A stretch of DNA of 64,000 bases from Phymorhynchus buccinoides (lineage: Eukaryota > Mollusca > Gastropoda > Neogastropoda > Raphitomidae), in assembly GCA_017654935.2 (NCBI GenBank), contig CM065706.1, forward strand, positions 11,969,373-12,033,372. Direction: 5' to 3'. Positions within the stretch are counted from its first letter, which is position 1; each line of letters opens with the position of its first letter. A program made the translations under genes and the position numbers. The notes under the pieces are model-generated. The model searched no databases. It had not been told where the DNA came from and saw only the letters and a list, made by a program, of their open reading frames with translations. Positions 10,405 to 22,980 of this stretch are shown here, piece by piece.

Positions 10405-11065
10405 ACTAGGATATTTGTTGAGAAGGCAGGCCCTTCCAGACGCTGCATAGCCTGTGAATCAACACCGTCTCACGCCCGTTGACTTCAGCTCACACTGTAG
10501 CAATAAGAGAGGTAAACAAGAATGGTAAGCCATATTATGTAGTCACAGGATATTTGGTTGAGGAAGGCAGGCCCTTCAGACGCTGCTAGCCCTTTGAATC
10601 AACACGCGGTCTCACGCCCGTACGTCCGCATCACGACTGTAGAAGCAAGAGAGAGAAAAACAAGATGGTAAGCCATATCAATGCATTCTCAGGATTACTT
10701 TTTGGGGGGGAAGGGCAGGCCCTTCAGACGCTGCAAAGCCTAGGGGGTGGGGGGGGGGGGGAGAGGATCAGCACCGTCCCACGCTCGTACATCAGCATCA
10801 CGACTGCACAATAAAACAAGATGGTAAGCCATATCAATGTATTCCCAGCATAATTAGGTGAGGAGGCAGGCCCTTCAGACGCTGTAATTTGTAAAGCCGC
10901 GAATCGAACCCGTCTCCCGCTCGTACATCAGCTCACGACTGTAGAAATAGATGTGGAAACAAGAGGTAACCATATTGGTTTTACTCCCAGCAATGTATTT
11001 CGCATACCTCAGCATACTTGGTTGAGGAAAGGGCAGCCCTTCACGCTGTAAAGCCTTGAATAGCA
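10405..11065 (-). repeat. Left-arm mirror of the exon-4 acceptor array
   Basis: Repeated blocks of GGCAGGCCCTTCAGACGCTG, then the reversed exon start (CATCACGACTGTAG) and AAGATGGTAAGCCATAT recur about every 140 bp, as in 37030-37766 on the other strand. Many small indels and an added poly-G tract near 10745 are present. Confidence 0.8.
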
Positions 11066-11569
11066 CTCCCCCCTCTGCTATCTGGCAGTCATTGTCGTAA
11101 AACGACAGACAAGCATACAAGTATGCTCTAGTTTCATGATAGAAAAAAAAAGTCTACTTCAGTCTTGTGCCCGTTCTGTGCGTAAACCTTGTCCACAAAT
11201 GCTATATTTACCCCCGCACTTGCACAGTTTTAGCAACTAAGACTAACCAAGCAATCCATCCAATGATGGGTCACGGTAAAAGGTAAGCCTATTGGCCACT
11301 GCAAAGAACACCTTTTTGCAGAGTGAATGGCCTTGGTGGGTGGGGAGATGGTTGGGTCTGACTAAACAAGGGCATAACTCTCGCCACTAACCCTATTTTG
11401 AGCCACTTAATGTCTGCCTTTTGCAAGAGTGAATGCCCTTTTGGAATACTGATCGTCGACAAGGGCTTAACTCCTTGCCGTCAAGGGCGTAATAACCCTA
11501 ATTGCAGTGGCCAATAAAAGGATTCATGCATTCTTTTTCACTTAACAATATTGTAACAACCCAGCCTAG

Positions 11570-11985
11570 GAAGAAAAAGGTGGCAGAGTGGTAAAGACGT
11601 TCGCCTGCCGATTTCAATGCGCGCCTGCACGCAACTGACCCGGGTTCGAATCCCCGGCCTCGCCCTTTCTTTCTAGTTCGACAGAAAATCGAAGTGAACA
11701 ATTGAGCCACTCTGATGGGGGACTTAAAGGTTAGCCTGACCCAGTGCTCTTTACGCACGTAAAGATCCCCGCAGATAAAAGTCAGTAAGAGCAGGGAGAA
11801 ATCCTGCTGCCTGGTATGACCAATGGATAAATTGGTTTCCCAAGTCTGGCCCCCACTCCCCATCCTCGCCACCCACAAAAAAAGGCAACAACAAAATGGG
11901 TAGGTCGCTGCGCTTGCAGTGAACGCGCTCCTCCAGGGGAGAGCTGCCGCAATTATATGGCGCACACCCCCAATTTCAACACATA
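11570..11985 (+). mobile_element. tRNA-derived SINE (left arm)
   Basis: A tRNA-like head carries an A box (TGGCAGAGTGG at 11581-11591) and a B box (GGGTTCGAATC at 11642-11652). The body includes ACGCACGTAAAGATCCC and GAGCAGGGAGAAATCCTGC. The mirror copy is at 36170-36575. RNA polymerase III internal promoter boxes define this SINE class; the family name is not assigned. Confidence 0.85.
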
Positions 11986-12097
11986 TGCAGATTTTCTTTC
12001 TTTATTTTCTACTATATTACAGTCACATTTAAGCGTCGCCGGGGTCTCATCCTGGGGAAAAAAAAGTATGCCTTATAGTCCCAAATACGTTATCTGT

Positions 12098-12600
12098 GAC
12101 TAGAGTTGAGAACCGTTAAAAAACGAACCGGTTTAAAAAACGGTTTTCCCCCTCTTCGAACCGGTTTTCGCCAAACCGGTGTTTTTTTAACCAGTACTCG
12201 CATCACTATTGTCCACCTATTGCAAAAACATATTTATTTGTCAGAATATTCGCACGGCGCGACGACATATTACACACAATAAAGAACTTATGAACTTATG
12301 ACCACACGCACTCACTCAAACACTCAGTCAAAGTTCAAATCCATACACCACTCACAAACTAGCAGCTACTCTTGTTTACAACACCCAATCTGCGCTGAAA
12401 TCAGTGTTGTTCTTCAAAGAAATGCCGTTATTCCTATAGAAAAAAGACTTGCTTTCAGTTTTGCAGTTAAAAAACCGGGTTCACAACAGCACTCCAAACT
12501 TCACACCGCGAAAGTTGAGCATCCCAAACGGGTTTTTCTGTTCAAACCGGGTTTTTTTCGCTACCTCTATCTGGGACAGACTATACCAAAGTTATATACA
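12098..12600. mobile_element. AACCGGTT-rich element (left arm)
   Basis: Mirror of 35583-36038, with repeated ACCGGTTT/AAACCGGT blocks and the CATAAGTTC-type tail region near 12280. It is noisier than the right copy. Confidence 0.6.
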
Positions 12601-12620
12601 ACCAATAAAGTGTTCCTTAC

Positions 12621-12718
12621 TGTGACTGTTCGCGAGGTGCGTTGCCTCCCAGAGCCTCGCTGACTTTTTCCCGGCTCCCCCTGCCCCCAGACCCACCGGG
12701 CGGCAACCCTAGGGGAAC
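12621..12718 (-). pseudogene. Left-arm mirror of EXTL3 exon 3
   Basis: Reverse complement of 35426-35527 with several base losses that break the frame. The acceptor (CTTCAG on the minus strand) remains recognisable. Confidence 0.8.
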
Positions 12719-12984
12719 CTGAAGGAAGAAAAAAAGCAACGAAAAATGTAACACCATCATTAGACACCAAGCCACATGCATGTTGGTGAAAGGTTTGAAA
12801 TCATTCTCTCATCCCGAAATTACACGTTTCAACGCTCTCTGAATCTTTCCGATCCTGAAGTGGGACTGTCCGCAATGAAATATGAGCTCGTAAAACGAAA
12901 AGTAGCTCGCTACCTATACATGTTATTTTGCGACATGGAGCATGACCCACAAATTTCACTTTTTTTTTCTAGGTGAGGGATAGG

Positions 12985-12986
12985 TT

Positions 12987-13021
<35 letters not shown>
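12985..13021 (+). repeat. Interstitial telomeric repeat (left arm)
   Basis: Short run of TTAGGG units with indels, the mirror of 35125-35174. Confidence 0.85.
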
Positions 13022-13689
13022 ATTAAATGGTTAAAGTACAGAAAAAGTGAAATTTGTGGTTGTCGCAAATACAGACTCATCATTATAGCGATCTACTTAT
13101 TTTATACGAGCTACCTTATTTTCATTCGACAGTCACCACATTAAAAAATAATTTCCATTTTGTGTTGTGTGTTGTTTGTGTGGTGGTGTGTGTGTGTGTG
13201 TGTCAAGCTTCAGATTGTCGGTGCGCCCGCTTCATTGACTCATATAATGTTTTAATTATGGCGTCATGTTCAACACCTTGTGGCGCCACCTTAGGCGCAT
13301 TCCATTTCACGGCCAATGTGGATGGATGCAACTGATAGTGACAGTGTTAATGTGCCTCTGTGACTTGAAGCATAAGCCTAGGCATACAATGACAGCTTAT
13401 CTGACATTTCATTACCTTCTCACTACAAGTTCACCACCACCCCTCCCCTCCTCCTCTTCCTTCTCTTGTCAGGGAAAAAGCATCCATATGAATGTGATAC
13501 TTTAGGGGTTGCGTACACATCTTTTTCAACGCTGAGACTGAGACCCCCGCACCTTAAACTATATGAGCAACAATATAGTGAGAAAACAAAATCAAAAATG
13601 TTTAATATTGCGATAAAAAATTTGAGGGGGGGAAACGCTTCTCAAATAGCAACATTATGTCCTAATACTATTTTAGTAGTTACACTATT

Positions 13690-15092
13690 CCCATAAGTAT
13701 GGTCCATAATAATTTTCCACACTTAGTCTTACTAATGTCACTCCTAGTCCTACAAACCTTGCCTCGGACACAACAAACACTTAGAGGTTTCAAATTCTAG
13801 CCATGCAGATCTTCAGAACTTAGTCTACTTAACTAACTCACTCCTATTACCCCACAAACTTGGCCTCGGATGGCAACACACTTGAGGTTGAATCTAGCCA
13901 TGACAGAATCTCAAACTTAGTCTTACTAACTAACGTCACTCTATTACCCACAAAACTTGGCCTCGTATGGCAACGACACTTAGAGGTTGAAATCTAGCCA
14001 TGACAGATCTCAGAACTTAGTCTTACTACTAACGTCACTCACTATTACCCACAAAACTTGGCCTCCGAACGCAACACACTTAGAGGTTGAAATCTAGCCA
14101 TGACAGATCTCAGAGCTTAGTCTTACTAACTACCGTCACCCTATTACCCACAAACAAAAAAAATGGCATCGGACCACACACACTTAGAGGTTGAAATCTT
14201 AAGCCTGACCGATCTCAGACTTAGTCTTACTAATAACGTCACTCCTATTACCCCACAAACTTGCCTCGGATGGCAACACACTTGAGGTTGAAATCTAGCC
14301 ATGACAGATTCAGACAACTTAGTCTTACTAACTAACGTCACTCCCTATTACCCACAGCAACTTGGCCTCAGATGACACAACACACTTAGAAAAAGGGTTG
14401 AAATCTAGCCATGGACAGATCCAGAATTAGTCTTACGAACTAACGCACTCCTATTACCCCACAACTTGCCTCCGGTATGGCAAACACCACTTAGAGGTTG
14501 AAATCTAGCCATGACAGATCTCAGAATTAGTCTTACTAAACTAACGTCACTCCTATTAACCCCAAAACTTGGCATCGGACACAACACACCTTAGAGGTTG
14601 AAATCTAGCCTGACAGATTCTCAGAACTTAGTCTTACTAACTAACGTCACTCCTTTACCCACAAACTTGCCTCGGACACAAGCACACTTAGAGGTTGAAA
14701 TCTAGCCATGACGATCTTCAGCAGAACTTAGTCTTACTAACTAACGTCACTCCTATTTACCCACAAACTTGGCCTCGGACACAACACACTTAGAGGTTGA
14801 AATCTAGCCATGACAGATCTCAGAAACTTAGTCGTACTACTAACGTCACTCCTATTACCCACAAACTTGGCCTCGGACGGCAACCACACTTAGAGGTTAA
14901 ATCTAGCCAGGCAGATCTCAGAACTTAGTCTTACTAACTACGTCACTCCTATTACCCACAAACTCTGGCTCCGACGGCAACACCCTAGAGGTTTAAAATC
15001 TAGCCCAGACAGATCCTCGAACTTAGTCTTTTTTTTTCTTTTTTCTTTTTTTCAGAACTTAGTCTTACTCACTAACGTCACTCCTTCTTACA
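13690..15092 (-). repeat. Left-arm mirror of the exon-2 donor minisatellite
   Basis: About 14-15 units of about 95-100 bp with the same content as 33105-34430 read on the other strand, but nearly every unit differs by random single-base indels. The right arm's units are nearly identical to each other. This contrast is the clearest sign that the left arm is raw sequence. Confidence 0.85.
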
Positions 15093-15093
15093 C

Positions 15094-16811
15094 ACAAACT
15101 TGGGCCTCGACGGCAACACGGGCTCGAAGGCGTGAACGGGTAGAGGGAGAGGGGTCCCTCCGGGCATGTTGAGCCTGCCTCACCCCAGCTGCGGTTGTAG
15201 TTCCTCTGGAAACCGCTTACGGGAACCTCGCCTCCAGGGCCCGCAGAACCCGTCGTCGCTCTCCGGCTTCCGGCCCGGCCCTTCCATCCTCAGCGGGCGG
15301 AAGGGTGCGTTGAACACGCTGAGGCGAGGGCTCCTCCTTGCTGGGCAGCGCCGGGATCTGGCAGTGTCCGCGCCCAGCATAACGGCCAGGGTCGTGTCCC
15401 GATGCGCTTCGTCGAGCGAAGTACGTCTCCAGACGAAGCGCCCACATGGCGCCGGAGGGTCGCTGTGTCGCTGTCCGCTGACCTTGCGCAGGAAGAAGGG
15501 GATCTCACGTTCACCCGGGGCAGAGGCCGCGTCGCGTGGCGCGGTCCCAGTCCTAGGATCTCGTCGAGGGCAGGCGGCGGCGCGCGCCGGGATCACCGGC
15601 AAAAACGCCGCGTACTTCAGCGCCTCGTGGGAGCCGGGTTGGAAAACGGTCGTGGAGGATAAAGAGCCGTTGAAGGGGAAGATCACAGGGAGAAGGTGGA
15701 CTGCGTCAGAATGGCTTTTCGCTGGTCCGGGTCCCCCGCACAGCCCCACTCTGTCTCCACCCCTACGGGCTACGGTCCGCAGGCGAGGTTCATGACGGCG
15801 CTGTCAAAAAAAAAAAAAAAAAAAACCAGCTTGGCTCTGCAAGTCTTTGAGCCAAGCCGACGATGGCCCGCTCCACGCTGTGGTAGCCTGATCCCGGCCG
15901 CTCTCCTAAACACCCCCCTGACACGCCCTGCAGACCTCTCACATCAAACTCGTGTCAACCTGGTTCAACGTCTGCCATGATTCCTGCCACAACCCTTCCC
16001 CCCGTATTGCCAACTGGACCTGACCCCTGGGAAGAAGGGACGTACTCTCCCCAAAAGGAGACAGAACTCCTTTCCGCCTTGCCCCGGGACAGGGGGCAAC
16101 CTCGGACCAACACGTCTCCCCGGCGGGGCCCTTGCCGGCGTGATGAGGATGTCGAAAAGTCTCCTGAACGGGGAGGCGAGAAACGACGACTGGCGACCAG
16201 CGCCCGCCCCCGTGTTCACGTGCCCTTAAAGTAGTCCGCAGTTCCCGTCCACACGGGCCAGGTTCAGCAGCAAGTGGTTCCTCCATCCCCGTTCCGTTTC
16301 GGCAAGCTCCCGCAGGACCCTCTCCAGCCGCCGGGGACGCCGGACCCCCGCCGCTTAGCCTCAACCCTACCACACCACAAACGCACAGGCGCCGTTGGAT
16401 CGTCGGTCAGGTACATGTTCCCGCCGCCGCCACCGAGCATCGCCCCACGGAGCCGGACACGAAACCGTCCCGCGGCAGCGTTCGTAATCCTCCGGGTTCG
16501 TATAATAACACGGGGAACCCGGGCACCAGGAGCAGCGCGAGAAGGCGAAGCAGCTCTCCATGCGGCACGAGAGGGAGGATGAATGGGGGGGCAGGGTCTC
16601 CGACACGGGGCTATCCAAGAGGATCCGCTGAGGGTCCTTGATGTCTGGTGCACGTAGGCCTTGGTCTCCTCCTTCTCGACCTTGAGCTGGTCGATGGTAA
16701 GCTTCGTCGGGAGACCTCCTTCTTCAAGCGCGGTGTACTCTGGGCCTTCAGGGCCCTCGATGTGGCTCGTGTATCCCGAGATCTCCGTCTGCAGGCTCTG
16801 AGCGCCGGTCT
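15094..16811 (-). pseudogene. Left-arm mirror of EXTL3 exon 2, frameshifted
   Basis: Full-length reverse-complement copy of the exostosin-like exon (31392-33086). The acceptor (CGCAG) and the exon end can be located, but single-base losses and gains appear every few tens of bases, so no frame is open over the exon. A poly-A insertion lies at about 15807-15827. Errors hit codon positions without preference, unlike a slowly decaying gene copy. It is either an assembly artefact of the same exon or, less likely, a dead duplicate. Confidence 0.9.
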
Positions 16812-17003
16812 CTGCGACGCAGGAGGGAGAGACATAAGGTCCTTGATTAGTCAATGATTACACAACAACAAAAACGAGAAAAAAACCCTGACAATTTTTA
16901 TTTAATTATTTTATTTAGTTTTATTTTTAATTTAACTTGTTATGGCACTTAGATGTATGCTGATCAATTCATATTCTCAAACTAATTTTCAACCATGAGG
17001 TCA

Positions 17004-17274
17004 TTAACCCTTTCACCGCCAATGTCACATTTTAGCACCACATGGTTTAACATCCAGACGGGGTAACACCCATGTCACTAAAAGGCAATCAAACCAGGGC
17101 CTGTTATCGCAAAGGACCATCTATTTCTTAATTTTGAGAGGTCAGGAATAGGCCTAATGTTCATACCTGTCACAGAGCAATTCCCAATATTGCAGATAAT
17201 TTGTCTATCTCTACCCAGCTAAGTTTGATGGTATTGTGTTGGGCTGAAAAATGGCTGGCAGGCGAAAGGGTTAA
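17004..17274. mobile_element. TTAA MITE family 1 (left arm)
   Basis: Bounded by TTAA at 17004-17007 and 17271-17274, with imperfect inverted ends TTAACCCTTTCACCGCCA and its reverse form near GGCGAAAGGGTTAA. Mirror of 30951-31199. TTAA target duplications with CCC ends fit non-autonomous piggyBac-type elements. Confidence 0.75.
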
Positions 17275-18467
17275 TTTCGTGGTAGCTAAGTGATATAGGC
17301 AAAATAAATGACCTCATATGTAATTTGACAATCATTAGCTCAGTTTATTCCATTTTGGTTGATAAAGAGGGGCCAGGCCCCTCAAAATATCTTGCTCATT
17401 AATTGGTGTTTTGTTCGTTGTTTTTTGTCATTATAAAAAAAAGACAATGTGGTAAAGGGATTTCCACCATGTAAAATACAAATAATGAAAAACGCTTGAT
17501 CAAGCAGCATTTTCGGCTCGTGACTTTAGACCCTTTGACCTTCAATCTTTGAACTTAGTGCCTAGATATCCCAACTCCGCACCCGCGTGCAAAATTTCAG
17601 CCACTAATGCTTAAGTTTTCAAAAAGCGATAACAGCAACCATAGATAATAGATAGATAGATAGCCAGGAACAGGCAATGGTGAAAACATAACTATGTATG
17701 AGTAACAGCATTGACTTCGCCACTGCTTACATATAAAAACAACAACCACTCCCACTACTCTAGAAGGAAACCGTCTCGAAATCACCTAGAAAACTAGAAT
17801 TTTCTTCTTCTTTTTTGTGGGGGGGGGATGGATACTAAAAAAAATCCCTGGTTTTGGTAAATGGGTAAAAATAATCGCCACTTAAGTTACATCCATGATT
17901 CAACATGAAGAAACGGTTACAAAAAACGGTTTATATCTTCATATATTAATTCTACTATCTATTTTATCTATATACTACCATTCCACTACAAAGTGCATAT
18001 TTGTACAAGATTAGCTTGGAAGACAGAAATAAAACCAAGAGTGTCTTACTACCACAACTCCCAATCCACGTAACTTCCGGTTAAGCAGACTACTCACTTT
18101 CTTGAAAGCAAGCATCTAATAAAAAGGGAAGGTACACATTCAAAAAACCATTAGGAGGGAGGTGGGTGGGTCAATTAAATGTAGTGGAATGGTAAGTATA
18201 TAGATAAAATAGATAGTAGAATTAATAAAAATTCCTCAATCTATTCTATCATCCTTACCATTCCACTACAAAGTGCATGATTACCAACAAGGAGGTGGGT
18301 AATGGTTAAGCACTACTCTGAGAACCATGGAACAAACCATGACAGAGATACCACATAAACACACACATACCATCTAAAATAAGAAGGTAAAACAGCAAAT
18401 CATGTTTACATATCCCCCAAAAGACTTAAAATAAGTCTATAAAAACAAACAGACCATAAGTCATACC

Positions 18468-19623
18468 TCAAAAGGACACCGTCTTGGAGGACAACACAGC
18501 ACGTCGAATGCCAAACGTGTTGTCCTGCCGGAGAGTAGAAAACTCGCGCAGGCAGAAAGAGGTAAATGTAGTCTCCGACTTCCAGAAGGCGGAGGACATA
18601 ATGGAAGGGACTGGAACACCCCTGACCAAGACTAGTGAGGTGCTAATAGCCCTAACTTCGTGAGCCCGTATACCTGGGGGCGCAGAACGATCGGCGTGGG
18701 AGTAGGCTAGTCGAATCAACTCGACTAACCAGCGAGCCAAAGTGGCCTTACGGATATCATTTGAATAGTTGGAATTCAAAGAAATGAAAAGGCGGCGTTT
18801 CTGGCTACGGAACGAGACTGAACGAAGGAGATATGCCCGCAAACAGCGAACCGGACACAGACATTAATCCTCATCGTCCGGAGCGAGGATGTTAGAGAGA
18901 CTTTCGATAACAACCAACGGAGAAGCTTGCTGAGCCGATTGATTTTTCGCACGGAATTCCGGTAGAAAAGCCAGGGAGATCGAGGAACCATCCTCCGCGA
19001 ACTCAATCATTAACTAAACCACTAAGAGCGTCGATACCACTCACACGTCTCGCTAAGGCAAGACTAACGAGGAAAAGCGTTATAAAAGAAAGAAGCTTAA
19101 AAGATAACGAAGAAAGAGGTTCACATTCTGACCTGAGAAAGTGAAGCACAAGAAAAAACGTCCCATTGCGGAAGTCTGATGGTTGGGCGAATCGACTTAT
19201 TACGCAAACCATCCAAAAAATGGGAAACCAAGACAGAAGAAGCAAAGGAAGGTTGACGACCAGTAGCAATCGAAATAGTGCTAATAACTGCCGACTTATA
19301 ACCTGACAAGTTTGGTCCAAGAGGCCCTTCTCATTATGCAAATGAGACGAAAAGAAAACAAACTGAGCACCAGTCGGGTGCAAAGGAGAAAAAGACTCAA
19401 CTGAACAGAAATTGAACCAAGAGGTCCAACGCAAGGAATACAAGGTATTCGTGCTTTGACGACGGGATTGAAGAATCACTTCAATGGTTTCACCTTTCAG
19501 ACCCTGTGACCGCAATCCTGACCGCAAAGTAGCCAAGCGGTCAGGTGAAGGACGGCAGGATTTCGATGCGGAACGCCTGTCCGCGGTTGAACAAGAGACT
19601 TGGTGACAACTGGAGGGGAACAC
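18468..19623 (-). pseudogene. DIRS tyrosine recombinase (left arm)
   Basis: Reading on the minus strand, the N-terminal part has RRQSTNTLYSLRWTSWFNFC, the box I region has LALARRVSGI (catalytic Arg expected in ARR), and the C-terminal part has IRAHEVRAISTSL, supplying the H-x-x-R motif. In this family the nucleophilic tyrosine normally lies in an F-Y-L-R context shortly after. Here the codon at 18554-18552 is TGC, giving SFCLREF. Two frames are needed to cover the domain (19623-19003 and 18842-18468), so there is at least one frameshift. Confidence 0.7.
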
Positions 19624-19641
19624 CCGGAACGTGGGTGAGAG

Positions 19642-21266
19642 CTAACAGCTCGGGGAACAACGGACAGTTTCCCATCCTGACGCTATGAGGATCAGAGCAG
19701 GACGCTCCCGAGCACACCTTTCCAACACCTTTGGAAGAAGAGCTGTGGATGGGTAGGCGTAGGCCCACAGACCCGTCCACTGGAGACTGAAGGCATTCCT
19801 TGCCCATGCCAAGGGATGTGCCATCGGGGAGACGAAGAGCGGAAGACGCCGGCTGAAGCGAGTTGCAAACAAGTCGATGTGTGGGTTTCCCCACATTGAC
19901 CAAATGGGTTGAAGGACCTGATGGACGAGAGTCCACTCCGTTGCAATCACCTGGTTGGAACGGCTCAGCTGGTCGGCGAGAACATTCAACTTCCCGGGAA
20001 TGAACTCCACAGTTAGATGAATGGAATTCCGTGCAGTCCAAAGCAGGATCTCCTCTGCCTTCCTGGAGAGTGAAGGCGATTTCGTGCCCCCCTGACGCCG
20101 AAGGTACGAGAGGCAAGTGGTGTTGTCGCCACAAACTGTGACCCACTTGCCTCGTAGCAGGGGAAGTAGCGCTTTGAGCGCGAGCGAAACCGCCTCCATC
20201 TCCAGAAAATTGATGTGGAGAGACGAATCTGCTTGGACCACAACCCCGAAACCTCTCACCGGTCCAGATGAGCCCCCCAACCTTCCTTTGATGCATCCGT
20301 GAAAAGGAATTCTTGATGGTGGAGAGGCCGACTGGGAACAGAGGACCCCAGCCAAACCAGATCCAACCACTGGAGAACTGAGCCACGAAACCACAAGCCC
20401 AAAACAATCTGAGATTCCAGAGGAAGATGAGAAACCCCGAGTTCCGCACACTTTCGTTGTAACGGACGCCTGTGCAGACGTCCCAGAGGCAAGAGGTCTG
20501 CCAAAGACTCCATGATGCCCAGCAACTTGAGAAGTTGACGAACCGTTGCTGAACCTGCCAACAGAACACTTTCCCGAAAGGACTGAATGGACTGGATCCG
20601 ATCCGGAGACGGACAGACCGTGAACGTCTGGGTATTGAATACCATCCCCAGAAATTTGAATTCCTGGGCCGGAGTCAAATCCGACTTTTTGACGTTCACG
20701 TTGAAGCCAACCTGGACGGTCAGGTCCTGGAGCTCCGAAGTGTGTTCCTGGCACCGGTCCCTGGACTGAGCCGAGGTGAGCCAGCCGTCCAGGTACACCT
20801 TGAGCCGGATCCCTCTGGACCCGGCCACGCCGACGAACTCCCTGACCACCATGGTGAAAATCCAAGGGGCCAGAGAGAGCCCGGAGGGAAGGGCTACGAA
20901 CTGATAAGTCGTGTTCCCCCATACGAACCTCAAGAGATGCCTTCGATCTGGGTGGATCGAAATATGGAAAAAGGCATCCTTGAGGTCTATGGAAGTCGCC
21001 CAATCCCCCGGCTGGATGAAGTTGTGAACCGAAGCAGCCGTCTCCATTCTGAACGCCATGGGGCGCAGAAAAGCATTGAGAGGAGACAAGTCCAGCACTG
21101 GACGGAACTCACAGTTCTTCTTTGGTACAGTGAACATGCGCGAGTAGAAACCCGGGCCTGGGTTGGGTACTGGAATCACAGCACCCTTGTCCAGAAGGGA
21201 CTTGACCTCTGCGTCCAAGATCTGAAAGCGAAGAGGATCTGCAGGCGGAGAAAAGACAATCGGCAC
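19642..21266 (-). pseudogene. DIRS RT-RNase H plus C-terminal domain (left arm)
   Basis: RT motifs: SIDLKDAFFHISIHP, FVALPSGLSLAPWIF and VYLDGWL (the second Asp of motif C is Gly, codon at 20786-20784). It continues without the extra T seen in the other copies (GFNVNVKKSDLTPAQEFKFL) into the RNase H: FTDASKEGWGAH, then after a frameshift FLEMEAVSLAL, VCGDNTTCLSYL and LADQLSR, which supply the D-E-D-D residues. The conserved C-terminal segment HIDLFATRFSRRLPLFVSP follows. This is the most complete RNase H in the window, though split between two frames (21266-20256 and the frame ending at 19642). Confidence 0.75.
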
Positions 21267-22409
21267 CCACGAGACAGAAGGGTACCGAAAGCATCATCCT
21301 GGGGCAGAACCTGAGTGGACTCCACCGAGACAACATCCTGGAAAAGAAGCCAGGAGATGACAAACTCCGCATGGAGTCACCTAGAGCAGCCAAGGCCGAT
21401 ACAAAACGGACTATGAGTGGCCGGACCGGGCCACCACACGCTGCTACGCCCTTTCGAACCGGAAAAATATCGATCGAAGTGGCGAGTCTGAGTCAAAAAC
21501 AAAATGGCCCACATTTGGACAAGACTTGTTCAGAATGGGCAAGCAAAGGATCGATGACGGGATAGAGACAGCTAGTACTAAATGATTAAGATGAGAATCC
21601 GCAAAACAGCAGATTCAACCTCTGAACTAGCAAACTGAGAAGCCACGGTACGAATGTGCGACTGCACTTCGTAACCAACTCTACATGCTAAGACCGTTGG
21701 AAGGTAAAAATAAAAAACTGCCTCTGACGTAGGGACAGACCGAAACAGCAACATAGTTGCTATCGCATGACGTCAAATCTAACCAGATGACGCGGAAATG
21801 TCCCCACCGAAAAGGAAAACATGTAGACAAAAAGCGAAACAGTGTGCAAACGTGACGTAGACTTAACCCATTTCAACGCCACCCAGTCAAACAACTGAGC
21901 TGACGGCTGGGCATGGAAGATCATGTTAGCCGGACAGTATAGTTCGATCGGGACGGAACCAGACCGAAAAGGATTACTGGAACGGGTGAACGAGACAACT
22001 GGTTGAACAACTCATGGTTGTAATCTGAAACAGAGAAGTAAAACCATGCCTGCCAGAACAGACATCATTCGAAAGAACGGCGAAGCCGGGGCCGTTGCCC
22101 CCCCCCAAAATTCGTTCAGAAGGAAGGCAACAAGGGTACGGTTGAACAACTCTCGGTTGCAACCGTGAAAGAAGGAGCGCAGTAAGGCTGCAAGGCCGCC
22201 AGATACCCTTGAATGCCAGAAACAGAAGGATCTGAAAAAACCTCTTCCATAGAATCCACGGTGTGGTCCGAAGTCGTAACCGACGCCGCTGGCTGAGCTG
22301 ACTGACCGAAGGAAGAACGACGCGACAAAAGGTCCATAACCTCCTGGTGAGAGTAGGTCCGCTGAGGAACCATGCCGGGCTGAAACCAGCTGAGGCAAAC
22401 GTCCCAGTG

Positions 22410-22980
22410 GACTGAATGCCCGCCGTCGTACGGACCTGGGTATGGGGCTACCCACGGGAGAGGCCGTAGCCGCCGTGACCGTGGTGGACCCGCGAGAATG
22501 TCGCCGTGGCCGGTCCGCTCGGGTGCGGATGCCGGCCCGGTGCCTAAGGCACCGAGGCTGCCGTCGCCAGGGACCACCCACGGAGAGGCCGTAGCCGCCG
22601 TGCCGTGGTGGACCCGCCGACCATGTCCTGTGGCCGGTCCGCTCGGAGAACCTGGGTGCGGATACCGGCCCGGTGCCTAAGGCACCGAGGCTGCCGTCGC
22701 CAGAGACCACCAACGGGAGAGGCCGTAGCCGACGTGCCCGTGGTGGACCCGCGAGACCATGTTGCCGTGGCCGGTCCGCTCCGGAGAACCCCGGGTGCGG
22801 ATGCCGGCCCGGTGCCTAAGGCACCGAGGCTGCCGTCGCCAGGGACCACCCACGGGAGAGGCCGTAGCCCCGTGCCCGTGGTGGACCCGCGAGACCATGT
22901 CGCCGTAGCCGGTCCGCGCGGAGAACCCGGGTGCGGATGCCGGCCCGGTGCCTAAGGCACCGAGGCTGCCGTCGCCAGGG
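22410..22980 (-). repeat. 139-bp GC-rich tandem repeat (left-arm DIRS)
   Basis: Mirror of the repeat in the gag-like region at 25258-25812, about four units, with more indels than the rest of this DIRS copy. Confidence 0.8.

Noticed and set aside
11581..11662. Functional tRNA gene
   Set aside because: A and B boxes are present but the sequence does not close a cloverleaf acceptor stem that I can find, and it continues into a repeated SINE body.
15094..16811. A second, dead EXTL3 gene copy
   Set aside because: Error pattern, mirror symmetry and the adjacent gap make a sequencing fold-back more likely than a true duplicate; it is kept only as a mirror feature.
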